Assembly: GCA_016714565.1 (NCBI GenBank)
Contig: JADKDM010000010.1
Coordinates: forward strand, 186,001 to 250,000
Direction: 5' to 3'
Length of the DNA stretch: 64,000 nt
DNA from: Candidatus Villigracilis propinquus
GTDB taxonomy: Bacteria; Chloroflexota; Anaerolineae; Anaerolineales; Villigracilaceae
The notes under the pieces are model-generated. The model was not told where the DNA came from, made no database searches, and worked only from the letters and a program-made list of their open reading frames with translations. Position 1 is the stretch's first letter; every line of letters begins with the position of its first letter. The position numbers were made by a program, and so were the translations under genes. Below are positions 36,543 to 44,259 of this stretch, one piece after another.

Positions 36543-37369
36543 ATTACTCATCCACAGCACGGGATGGAGACCTTGCCCAACTAGTCGGCCTCACCCACAA
36601 GCATTTTATTATCACCCTCAAAGCCGGTGGAGATTTTCAAAGTCACCGCGGCGTATTGAAACACGACGACCTCATCGGCAAACCCTGGGGCTCACAGGTC
36701 TTCAGCCACACAGGCGCACCTTTCTTTTTATTACAGCCCTCGCTTTCAGACATTTTGAATGAACTCCCGCGCACCACTCAGATCCTCTACCCGAAAGACA
36801 TCGGATATATCCTCATTCAAATGGGCGTGGCTCCCGGTCAAACTGTGATGGAAGCAGGCACCGGTTCCGGTTCCATGACCATTGCATTGGCTACCGCCGT
36901 CGGCGCGGAAGGAAAAGTCATCTCGTATGAACATAAACCGGATGTGCAGAATCTGGCACGCAAGAATGTTGAACGCATCGGCCTCGCTTCGCGCCTGACC
37001 TTCAAACTGCGCGACATTCAATTGGGCTTCGACGAAACTGACGCAGACGCCTTCTTCCTCGATGTGCAAAATCCTTTTGACTACATCGCCCAAGTCCGCA
37101 ATGCCCTCAAGCCCGGCGGTTTCTTTGGCACAATTCTGCCAACCTTTAATCAAGTGGAAAGAACCCTGCTTGCCCTAAGACTAAACAAGTTCGCATTCAT
37201 CGAAGTATGTGAACTCATCCTGCGCTACTACAAAGCGGATCCAAGCCGCCTCCGCCCCACTGACCGCATGGTGGCGCACACTGGCTTTTTAGTATTCGCC
37301 CGAAAGATCGAAGAGACCCTCGACCCCCGCGCGGTGGAATTAGCCAACGAAGCAGGCGTGGATTCATAG
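36539..37369 (+). CDS. trmI: tRNA (adenine-58-N1)-methyltransferase
   Basis: 276 residues of the TrmI type. A beta-rich N-terminal domain is followed by YPKDIGYILIQMGVAPGQTV and the SAM-binding MEAGTGSGSMTIALA. DVQNPFDYI carries the catalytic-site Asp, then ALKPGGFFGTILPTFNQVE. It methylates A58 of tRNA. Starts with ATGA overlap to prsW. Confidence 0.92.
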   Translation: MNYSSTARDGDLAQLVGLTHKHFIITLKAGGDFQSHRGVLKHDDLIGKPWGSQVFSHTGAPFFLLQPSLSDILNELPRTTQILYPKDIGYILIQMGVAPGQTVMEAGTGSGSMTIALATAVGAEGKVISYEHKPDVQNLARKNVERIGLASRLTFKLRDIQLGFDETDADAFFLDVQNPFDYIAQVRNALKPGGFFGTILPTFNQVERTLLALRLNKFAFIEVCELILRYYKADPSRLRPTDRMVAHTGFLVFARKIEETLDPRAVELANEAGVDS

Positions 37370-37381
37370 CAGGAGGACCCC

Positions 37382-37929
37382 ATGTTTCGACGCCGTGGAC
37401 AACGCATGATCCGCAGAATGGCAAGACGGGAGGACATCCCGCCCGTTTTGCAGCAAGCCAACCAAATGATGGCTAATGGTGATTATAAAAACGCCGCCGA
37501 ATCTTTTCACGCTCTGGCAATGGGCGCAGAAGAACGGTTCCCGCACCGCGCGCCATTTTTATATGTTGAAGCAGGACGCGCCGCAATTCTCAGCGGAGAG
37601 ACAAAAACTGGCATCGCAGACCTGCGCCGTGGATTAACCCTGTTGGCAACCCAGCAGCGTTTTACAAGAATGCAGATGCTAGGTCAGCGCATCGTGAATG
37701 AATTGCAGGCACGCGGCTTGAACGCCGAAGCAGAAGAGATCTCCAATTTATTGAACGGCAACCTCCCCACCGTACCACTGTTGAAACAGCCGCTCCTCAA
37801 AAAAGGCCTGTTCTGCCAACCCATTGCCCAGCCTGCGGTGCGGCGGTAAAGCCGGACGAAGTCGAATGGCTGGACGACATCACTGCCGAATGTTCCTATT
37901 GCGGCAGCCCGATACGAGACGAAAAATAA
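37382..37929 (+). CDS. Helical (TPR-like) protein with C-terminal zinc ribbon, one frameshift
   Basis: An N-terminal helical part with TPR character (ANQMMANGDYKNAAESFHALA, RAPFLYVEAGRAAILSGE) runs to about residue 135. After a run of six A at 37797 the frame changes, and the ribbon HCPACGAAVKPDEVEWLDD ... CSYCGSPIRDEK follows to the stop at 37929. One extra A restores a 182-residue protein. The heptamer is not a good -1 slippery site (the P-site codon cannot re-pair), so an indel error is favoured. AGGAGG precedes the ATG. Function unknown. Confidence 0.7.
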
Positions 37930-37939
37930 ACTTTATTCG

Positions 37940-38539
37940 ATGAGCCATTTAACCGAAGATTTCATTTCCCTAAAATTGGCAGAAGCCGCGCAAAACGCCG
38001 AATCGTCAGACGGCTACGCCGAGATCCCCGTCAAACCAGAGACGCGATTAAGATCAGCAGCCGTGCTTGTCCCATTGATGTACTTTCAGAACGAGTGGCA
38101 CATCCTCTTCACCCGCCGCACAGACCGGGTCGAATCCCACAAGGGGCAGGTCTCCTTCCCCGGCGGCGCAAGTGACGAAGGCGAAACCACCCCCGAACAA
38201 ACCGCCCTGCGCGAAGCGGACGAGGAAATCGGCATGAAGCCGGACGATGTAAAAGTGCTCGGGAGACTCAGCCGATTGATAACCATCAGCAGTTTCCGGG
38301 TGAGTCCGATCGTGGGCGTCATCCCGTGGCCGTATGCCTTTCGCGTGGCAGGGGTCGAAGTGGCGCGAGTCTTCACCATCCCACTGCTATGGCTTGCAAA
38401 TCGAAATAATTATTGGGAATTTTCCCTGCGCGAATCGGAGCGCTCCCTGATCGCCTATCATCCGTATGACGGCGAATTGCTGTGGGGCGCCACAGCACGG
38501 ATGACCGTGAACTTTTTGAAAACGCTTGAGCTTTTGTAG
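37940..38539 (+). CDS. Nudix CoA pyrophosphatase
   Basis: 199 residues. The UPF0035/CoAse signature LFTRRTDRVESHKGQVSFPG precedes the Nudix box (GGASDEGETTPEQTALREAD continuing EEIG). It hydrolyses CoA and acyl-CoA to phosphopantetheine and 3',5'-ADP in this subfamily. Last gene of the operon, followed by a terminator. Confidence 0.9.
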   Translation: MSHLTEDFISLKLAEAAQNAESSDGYAEIPVKPETRLRSAAVLVPLMYFQNEWHILFTRRTDRVESHKGQVSFPGGASDEGETTPEQTALREADEEIGMKPDDVKVLGRLSRLITISSFRVSPIVGVIPWPYAFRVAGVEVARVFTIPLLWLANRNNYWEFSLRESERSLIAYHPYDGELLWGATARMTVNFLKTLELL

Positions 38540-38661
38540 CCGAAGCGCGAACTTCATCCTCCCGAAAGAGCATCGGGACAACACTACGCCAGTGCGGTGT
38601 GTGAGCGAAGTTGAGGATACGGAATAGTAAACTCTCGTTTTGCGTAAGGTGAGCTAAATAT

Positions 38662-38696
38662 AAAAAATCCGCCATCGAATGATGGCGGATTTTTTG
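38662..38696. terminator. Bidirectional intrinsic terminator
   Basis: AAAAAATCCGCCATC-GAAT-GATGGCGGATTTTTT: a stem of about 15 bp serving the Nudix gene (+) and the convergent rplY-like gene (-). Confidence 0.9.
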
Positions 38697-38719
38697 TTTC
38701 AAATAGATTTTGAAGGAGC

Positions 38720-39382
38720 CTACTTCTTGGCTGCGCCTTCTTCTTCTTTCTTACCGCGTTCCACACTAAGTCCGGGAGCGGCGGCTTCCACAGCGCCAGG
38801 AACAACAGCCGCCACATCAACAGCTTCCGTCTTCGGAGCGGCGGCGACGGCGATGGTTTCATCTTCGTCATTCAAAATGCGAATGGCATCGGAGATCGCC
38901 AGATCGCGGACGCGAATGCTGTTACCAACCAGCGCGAGCGCGGCGATATCAATCGCAAGACGCTCGGGAAGATCGGTGGGCAAACATTCCACTTCGAGCT
39001 TTTCGATGTTCTTCACCAACACAGCGTTGTAATCCTTCACAGCACCGGAAACGCCCACGAATTCGAGGCGAACGGTCGCGCGGATTTTTTCTGTGAGATC
39101 CACAGCCATAAAATCAATGTGAGTGAGATTGCCCTTGATGAAGTTGCGCTGACGTTCGCGCACAAGTGCGGGGTATTCCTTGCCTTCCAGGTCAATTGTG
39201 ACAAGGCTGGAAGAAGACAACTTGCTCATAACAAGGCTGGCAGCATGTGCTTCCAGCGAGATCGCAATCGGCTCCAGATGACGGCCATAGATCACCGCCG
39301 GTAATTGACCATCACGGCGCATGGCTTTCACCTGCTTGCCGGTCACGTCACGTTTTACAGCTTTCAAAACTACTTTATCCAT
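38720..39382 (-). CDS. rplY: Ribosomal protein L25/TL5 (Ctc type)
   Basis: 220 residues from the ATG at 39382, which has GAGGAG six bases upstream. The N-terminal 5S rRNA-binding domain reads LKAVKRDVTGKQVKAMRRDG and LPAVIYGRHLEPIAI. The beta-rich CTC domain has HIDFMAVDLTEKI and VECLPTDLPERLAIDI. An Ala/Glu/Lys-rich tail ends the protein. It binds 5S rRNA in the large subunit. Confidence 0.92.
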   Translation of the reverse strand: MDKVVLKAVKRDVTGKQVKAMRRDGQLPAVIYGRHLEPIAISLEAHAASLVMSKLSSSSLVTIDLEGKEYPALVRERQRNFIKGNLTHIDFMAVDLTEKIRATVRLEFVGVSGAVKDYNAVLVKNIEKLEVECLPTDLPERLAIDIAALALVGNSIRVRDLAISDAIRILNDEDETIAVAAAPKTEAVDVAAVVPGAVEAAAPGLSVERGKKEEEGAAKK

Positions 39383-39478
39383 CGTTACTCCTCGGGCGCC
39401 TCTCACCGTGCGATTCACGGTTACCTTCACCCTATGAAATGATATTCTGAAAAGCGGCCACGCCGCTGAACATTCAAA

Positions 39479-40000
39479 TTATTTTTTACCGAACAACATG
39501 CGCCCCAATAAGAGCATGATGCCCGCAAACAAACCGCCGACCAACCCCGCGATCAATGCGCCGCGCGTATCGATCACTGTGATCACGTTGCCTTCCACTT
39601 TTGGCGATAACAGGATAAGCGACTCAATGCGCTCGCCACGGACTTCACGTGCCGCCACAACGCCAGCGTACGCATTGCCGAACTCGACGCTTCCACCTAC
39701 AACCACGCCTGCCTGCCCATTAATGGACATTGTCTCAGCCCGGGCAAATGCCACCCCACTCCCCTGCGTGGTAACTTCCTGTGCCTGCACCAACCCCAAT
39801 GCCGACTGACGAGACGTCACATTTGTTGCAGTTACATGTGCGCCCGCGCTCTGGCTCAATTCCACATCTTCAGACTGGATTGTCTGAGCGGCGCTCTGGT
39901 GCATTCGCACCAACTCCGCTTTGACCATCTCCGCATTTACTTGAGAGAGATTGGCCACCTGCGGCTGCTCGGATTCTGTGATTTCGTTTTTATCTGCCAT
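39479..40000 (-). CDS. Repetitive beta-structure protein with C-terminal membrane anchor, unknown function
   Basis: 173 residues. After an acidic N-terminus, about residues 45-135 form short Ala/Gly/Gln/Val-rich units (ELSQSAGAHVTATNVTSRQS, AGVVVGGSVEFGNAYAG) that look like a beta-solenoid of alternating residues. A C-terminal helix (LIAGLVGGLFAGIMLLLG) would anchor it, leaving the repeats probably cytosolic. No family recognised. It stands alone after a terminator. Confidence 0.6.
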   Translation of the reverse strand: MADKNEITESEQPQVANLSQVNAEMVKAELVRMHQSAAQTIQSEDVELSQSAGAHVTATNVTSRQSALGLVQAQEVTTQGSGVAFARAETMSINGQAGVVVGGSVEFGNAYAGVVAAREVRGERIESLILLSPKVEGNVITVIDTRGALIAGLVGGLFAGIMLLLGRMLFGKK

Positions 40001-40024
40001 GTATGCCTTTTTGCCTTGCGGCAG

Positions 40025-40050
40025 AAAACGCGCCTCCTCACGGAGGCGCG
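40025..40050 (-). terminator. Intrinsic terminator of the HAMP-sensor operon
   Basis: On the minus strand CGCGCCTCC-GTGA-GGAGGCGCG is followed by TTTT, downstream of the 40131-43273 operon. Confidence 0.8.
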
Positions 40051-40130
40051 ATAGTACGAACGGGTTGCATTTTATACGGTGGAAGGGGTTTCGTCAAGGA
40101 AAAAGCCCTCGGCGCCGCATAAAACAGCAG

Positions 40131-41201
40131 TTATTCCTTCTTGAAACGGTCCCGCATCCCCTTCACCTTGGACTGTAAATCCTGGAAGAAGTCGCTTTCC
40201 ACGATTTCCTTCACCTGCTTATCCAGTTTGGAGCGATCCACCATGATCTCCAACTGTTGCACGCGGGCGCGCAGGGTCTTTTCACGTTGAGCCACCTTGC
40301 CCACCATGACCTTGAATACGCCGGTGAGAGTATCAATCTCATCATGGAAGCTGCGGGGAGCGCCCGTCTCATCCTTCCATTCGTGGCTGTAATCGCCTTC
40401 CCCGATCTCCTTGGCCACACCAGCAAGGCCGATAATGGGACGGGTCAAAAATCCCGAAAGCCAGAACACCAAAAGGAAGATAAGAATATAGCTCAAGACG
40501 AAAGCAATAGCCCCGTTACGCAAAATATTCGCGCGAACCTCTTCGATATAACTTGCCTCAATATCAATACCAATGGCACCGATGGCGTTTCCATTGGCAT
40601 CAATAATGGGCGCATACGAAGTGATCCAACTGCCAAAGCTGTCGGTATATGGCGTCCATGCGTCCACCTGAGCCGTCAACCCATTATGGATGTTTGACGA
40701 AGTTGATGTGTAACGCTGGCAAAACCGAAATCCGCCGCGCGGCTCACGAAAGTATCCCGTACTGCCAATGGCAATGATCTCGCCTTCATCAATGCCGTTT
40801 ATGTAAGTGTAAATACGGGTCTGCGGCTCGATCTGCTGAACAGCCAATAGCCAGTTTTCATGTTCGATATACAGAGGATTATCTTCAGGGTAATACCCGT
40901 TCTCCTCTTTGGGGGTATCGGCGGTGGGTTTTTCAGGCGGACAGGCCGGGTTATTGGTACTTTCCTCTTCATAGAGTTTTACAAACCCTTCCGTGTCCAT
41001 TCCCTTAATGGCGCCGTTCAGGGTTTGCTGAAGATCGGTTGTGATGGTCTCAAAAACACGCGCAGAGGTATATTGATAAAACCAGTAATAACTGGCCACA
41101 AACACCGGGGTGAAAATAAGAATAAATCCGATCCAGATCTTCAGGCGCAGGCTGAAAAAGCGTCCGGCTGGTTTTATTGGTTCTGTTCGTTGTTCGCTCA
41201 T
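40131..41201 (-). CDS. Membrane sensor protein with extracytoplasmic Cache-like domain and HAMP domain
   Basis: 356 residues. TM1 (IWIGFILIFTPVFVASYYWF), an outside domain (about residues 45-230) ending in a Cache-like YAPIIDANGNAIGAIGIDIE, TM2 (AIAFVLSYILIFLLVFWLSG), a HAMP segment (RPIIGLAGVAKEIGEGDYSH) and a coiled coil. There is no kinase, cyclase or MCP output domain: the protein ends after DFFQDLQSKVKGM. It must signal through a partner or control its operon mates (GNAT, transporter). Start uncertain among three nearby codons (41201, 41207, 41210). Confidence 0.75.
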   Translation of the reverse strand: MSEQRTEPIKPAGRFFSLRLKIWIGFILIFTPVFVASYYWFYQYTSARVFETITTDLQQTLNGAIKGMDTEGFVKLYEEESTNNPACPPEKPTADTPKEENGYYPEDNPLYIEHENWLLAVQQIEPQTRIYTYINGIDEGEIIAIGSTGYFREPRGGFRFCQRYTSTSSNIHNGLTAQVDAWTPYTDSFGSWITSYAPIIDANGNAIGAIGIDIEASYIEEVRANILRNGAIAFVLSYILIFLLVFWLSGFLTRPIIGLAGVAKEIGEGDYSHEWKDETGAPRSFHDEIDTLTGVFKVMVGKVAQREKTLRARVQQLEIMVDRSKLDKQVKEIVESDFFQDLQSKVKGMRDRFKKE

Positions 41202-41213
41202 GGTCATCACATC

Positions 41214-41930
41214 CTATACATTAATGGTTTCAAGTACTTCAAGAACTACAGGGTGTTGCTCGGGCAAACCGTAATGGTCCACCAAAAATGCCTCTACAAA
41301 ATTTATGATCATTTCACGGTTATATATTTCCGTTTTTGCTTCCGGGTTCGGCAAAAAACCGATGTGCATAGGCGAGAAACGCGTATTCGCAAGTTCTTCC
41401 AAACGGCTGCGTCCTTCCACTTCGGGAGGAAAGATGGGCTCAACATATTTTAACGGTAATTGCACCAAACCGTTACGCATGTAGTGCTCCATCAGGCGAT
41501 GGGGTTCCACCTCGTTCACCATTCCATAAAGAGGCGGATCTCCTTTTTGTTTTGCATCACGTATCACTTGATGCAAACATTCATAAATAATGAACACCGC
41601 CAGCGTTTGGTCTGCGGCAATTACTTTCCGGAAAGCCGGGTCCACCGCAAGGGAATGAGCCAGACCGCAGCGCCGCCCGCGGACATAACGAAAGGTACGT
41701 AACCCTGCAGGTTGACCGTCCACCTCGACCAGCCAATAATGAACAATATGTCCTTCACGATGCTCATTGCCGAACCGGGCGCGCCGCCTCATTCTCGGGA
41801 CGTAATGCTGATACTGCGGAAATAGTTTTGCATACAGCCCGAGCATTTTTTCAATTCGATCCGTGTCGCCTGAACCAAGAAGTTCATAAATGGCAACATT
41901 TCCCGCCTCTCTTACAGGATTCAACGACAT
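41214..41930 (-). CDS. GNAT-like acyltransferase
   Basis: 238 residues. Central strands with VHYWLVEVDGQPAGLRTFRY, then SLAVDPAFRKVIAADQTLAV where the acyl-CoA loop of GNAT folds would lie, and a C-terminal helix. The RGRRCG context is unusual. Substrate unknown. It overlaps the transporter gene by one base (TAATG) and is probably functionally linked to it. Confidence 0.55.
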   Translation of the reverse strand: MSLNPVREAGNVAIYELLGSGDTDRIEKMLGLYAKLFPQYQHYVPRMRRRARFGNEHREGHIVHYWLVEVDGQPAGLRTFRYVRGRRCGLAHSLAVDPAFRKVIAADQTLAVFIIYECLHQVIRDAKQKGDPPLYGMVNEVEPHRLMEHYMRNGLVQLPLKYVEPIFPPEVEGRSRLEELANTRFSPMHIGFLPNPEAKTEIYNREMIINFVEAFLVDHYGLPEQHPVVLEVLETINV

Positions 41931-43273
41931 TACTTATCACCCTCTCCAAAATCCAATTTATCCAAAACACTGGCCCCGCGTGTACGGCGTTTCAATTGCC
42001 AGTTTAACATACTCTGTTCATACGTGGCGCGCACCCGAAATGAGGCAAATACTGCCAGCAGGGCAACGACAACGCCAATTCCAAGGTAGATGAGCGAGTA
42101 CTGGTCTCGAACGAGGCCAAATTTCAAACCAAGAGTGATGACAGCAAATGCCACTAAACTTCCTATGATCGTCCCGCCGGAAGGAAGGTAACTGTCAATA
42201 AACATGCTAACGCGTCCACGCTTTTCGTTCGGGACCATTGCCTGAAATGCCTTGCGCGTTGAAAGGTCCACCGTGTCATAGGTCACACGCGAAACGCCTT
42301 GCGCGGCTGCACTGCTTACATAACCGGGAATAAAGAAATTCGCGATGATGGAACCCAGCATTACAAAAGGCTGGATGAGGAAACTGCGCTTCAAAGAGAT
42401 GCGCTCAATGATCTTTGCAGAGACGCCTTGCACAAAGATCGAAACGAAGGCGATGATCAGATTGTATTGAGCGTAAAAGGATTGAAAGCCGCTTCCGAGA
42501 TCAAGTTTGGCATCAGATAATACATCGTAGAGGAGGATGGTCATCACACTTCCGGCGGCCAGCATTCCCAAGGCCGACCACGCAAACGCCGGAACGGTTT
42601 TAATGAACTCCCAGCCTTCTGTAAGGGTTTCTTTCATTGAATCTTGTTTGCCGCTTGGCGGAGCGAGCTTCACCGTCCGCAGGCGGGTTTGTGCGATCAG
42701 AAAGGCGATGAAAAATATTGAGGCGTTGAGTAATAATAATTTGACGGGACCAAATCCCAGCTTGGCATCGATCGCGCCGATCCCCAGGCCAATGATGGTG
42801 CCGAAAAAGGCGAAATTCGCAATGATCGGCATAATGCGGCGTCCTGTTGCGGGGTCGTAAATATCATTGACGAGGATCCAAAAAACGACAGGGAAGAAGC
42901 GCCACTGCTGGTCATTCAGCAGATAAATCAATGTGTAACTGACTGGTTTTGGGAAGGAATTGGAGAGAAAGGTCAAGGGCAGGACGGCGTACAGAATCAC
43001 AAAAACAAGCAATACGCCTGCCAAAAGTTTGATGCGGTCAAAACGGTCCACGATGAGGGATTGAATGCCGGTTGCCAGAATCAACAAAACCATGTCAATT
43101 GCCCAAACCAGCAGAATGTAATGGTCTTTCACTTCCGCCAAAAAACCGCTGACGGATACGACTTTTGTGATGCCCATGGCCGCATAGTTCGCAAATAAAA
43201 TAAAGCCGAGGGAAAAAACCAACCCCGACTCACCGGTGCGTAGCGGAATCCACTGTCTCAAACGATCTATCAT
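41930..43273 (-). CDS. 12-helix transporter, MFS/nucleotide-translocase-like
   Basis: 447 residues with about twelve membrane segments. The start resembles NTT/MFS-type carriers (GESGLVFSLGFILFANYAAM), with DRFDRIKLLAGVLLVF after TM2-3 and NDIYDPATGRRIMPIIANFA, which recalls ADP/ATP-translocase-like bacterial proteins. The middle loop SRVTYDTVDLSTRKAFQAMV and PNEKRGRVSMFIDSYLPSGG are well ordered. The cargo is not predictable. First gene of a three-gene operon with a GNAT protein and a HAMP sensor. Confidence 0.65.
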   Translation of the reverse strand: MIDRLRQWIPLRTGESGLVFSLGFILFANYAAMGITKVVSVSGFLAEVKDHYILLVWAIDMVLLILATGIQSLIVDRFDRIKLLAGVLLVFVILYAVLPLTFLSNSFPKPVSYTLIYLLNDQQWRFFPVVFWILVNDIYDPATGRRIMPIIANFAFFGTIIGLGIGAIDAKLGFGPVKLLLLNASIFFIAFLIAQTRLRTVKLAPPSGKQDSMKETLTEGWEFIKTVPAFAWSALGMLAAGSVMTILLYDVLSDAKLDLGSGFQSFYAQYNLIIAFVSIFVQGVSAKIIERISLKRSFLIQPFVMLGSIIANFFIPGYVSSAAAQGVSRVTYDTVDLSTRKAFQAMVPNEKRGRVSMFIDSYLPSGGTIIGSLVAFAVITLGLKFGLVRDQYSLIYLGIGVVVALLAVFASFRVRATYEQSMLNWQLKRRTRGASVLDKLDFGEGDK

Positions 43274-43310
43274 GCAATGCCTCTACAACTGTATTTATAT
43301 TTTATGGTTT

Positions 43311-43461
43311 TCAGGAAGCTGCCTGAGTATATTTTTCAGGATCGTTTTCAAAAGAGACCTTGCAGCCGGGGAGCAAAATAGTAGGTTTTGCCTTTGTATT
43401 CGGATTTCCACTGCGCTGTTGCTGGGTCAACTTCCATTTTGCAGACCGGGTCGATTTCCAT
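43311..43461 (-). CDS. YHS-domain mini-protein, frameshifted
   Basis: About 50 codons, too short for a normal ORF screen. It begins MEIDPVCKMEVDPATAQWKS and EYKGKTYYF in one frame, then resumes PGCKVSFENDPEKYTQ in the next. Two lost bases in a T and a C run (near 43395) would restore the classic YHS pattern PVCKM...YYFCSPGCK...F..DP..Y. YHS domains bind metal, often copper or heme-related. Ribosome site CTGGAG precedes the ATG and a promoter lies upstream. Confidence 0.7.
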
Positions 43462-43490
43462 GAACACTCTCCAGAAAATTTTGTATCGCG

Positions 43491-43518
43491 AGTATACCTG
43501 ATAATAGTTGTACAACAA
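43491..43518 (-). promoter_or_regulatory. Promoter of the YHS mini-gene
   Basis: On the minus strand TTGTTG and TATACT are 16 bases apart, about 30 nt before the ATG at 43461. Confidence 0.6.
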
Positions 43519-43601
43519 ATATAAATAGGGTTACGGAAACGGATATTGACCCTCATTTACACAGGGAGCCCTAAACGAGTGAATTTTTCTTTTCCCGGCG
43601 A

Positions 43602-44102
43602 CTATTCCTCATATCCATCGATCAAACCTTTTACGCCGAATTGTTTTTCATACAGGATCAGCAACTCTCCTGCTTTTCGTCTAAACTCCAAATCGGTGTT
43701 TTCTGAATCCTCCAAATGAGCAACCAGCCGCTCGCGGAAATTATTACTGCGCGAATCCGGCAAAAGCATTTTCAACTCTTTGATCATGACTTTGGCTTGT
43801 TCAATAACTTCCAATGCCTCGGGCAATGGAGTGCTTTCATCGATGACCTGCTTGAGTAGTTTGCATTTATAGGTACGGCAGGCATGTGGATAATCGGACG
43901 AAGTGTGGATCGGACATTTGCCCGCCCACAGCGGACAAGGTAAACCGAACCCGCGGTTTTCAGGTTCGACTCCGAGCACGTTCAGACCCAAACCGCGAAC
44001 AGTTTGCACTTCAACAGACTTGAGCTTTGCCCATAAAAATAAATGCCCCGTGCAGCAGAGCCCACAGGATGTGCAAAGAAGGCTGGCAGGGGAATCAGTC
44101 AT
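43602..44102 (-). CDS. YkgJ-like cysteine-cluster protein
   Basis: 166 residues. The N-terminal CTSCGLCCTGHLF and the later CPLWAGKCPIH and HACRTYKCKLL give the Cys pattern of the zinc/iron-chelating YkgJ family (UPF0153). The C-terminal half is helical. Such proteins bind an Fe-S or zinc site; biological role unknown. It is preceded by a TATAAC box 7 nt from the ATG, so it is probably leaderless and monocistronic. Confidence 0.75.
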   Translation of the reverse strand: MTDSPASLLCTSCGLCCTGHLFLWAKLKSVEVQTVRGLGLNVLGVEPENRGFGLPCPLWAGKCPIHTSSDYPHACRTYKCKLLKQVIDESTPLPEALEVIEQAKVMIKELKMLLPDSRSNNFRERLVAHLEDSENTDLEFRRKAGELLILYEKQFGVKGLIDGYEE

Positions 44103-44109
44103 ACAGAGG

Positions 44110-44140
44110 GTTATACCAAAGATCTAGAAAACAGGATCAA
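44110..44140 (-). promoter_or_regulatory. Probable leaderless promoter of the Cys-cluster gene
   Basis: On the minus strand TTGATC is followed after 19 bases by TATAAC, which ends 7 nt before the ATG at 44102. No ribosome site is visible. Confidence 0.5.
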
Positions 44141-44259
44141 CTTTCATTAAGAAGAGTGTAGCGCAAAACTATCGGTACCTATGCTCCCGGCGCAGGGAGC
44201 GCTCAAGGGTTGATGAGTGGACAATTATTAACAAGAATAATCCACGCTAACAAAGTCGA

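Noticed and set aside
37797..37803. Programmed -1 frameshift at the A-run of the zinc-ribbon gene
   Set aside because: The P-site codon cannot re-pair in the -1 frame, and nearby genes show many ordinary indels.
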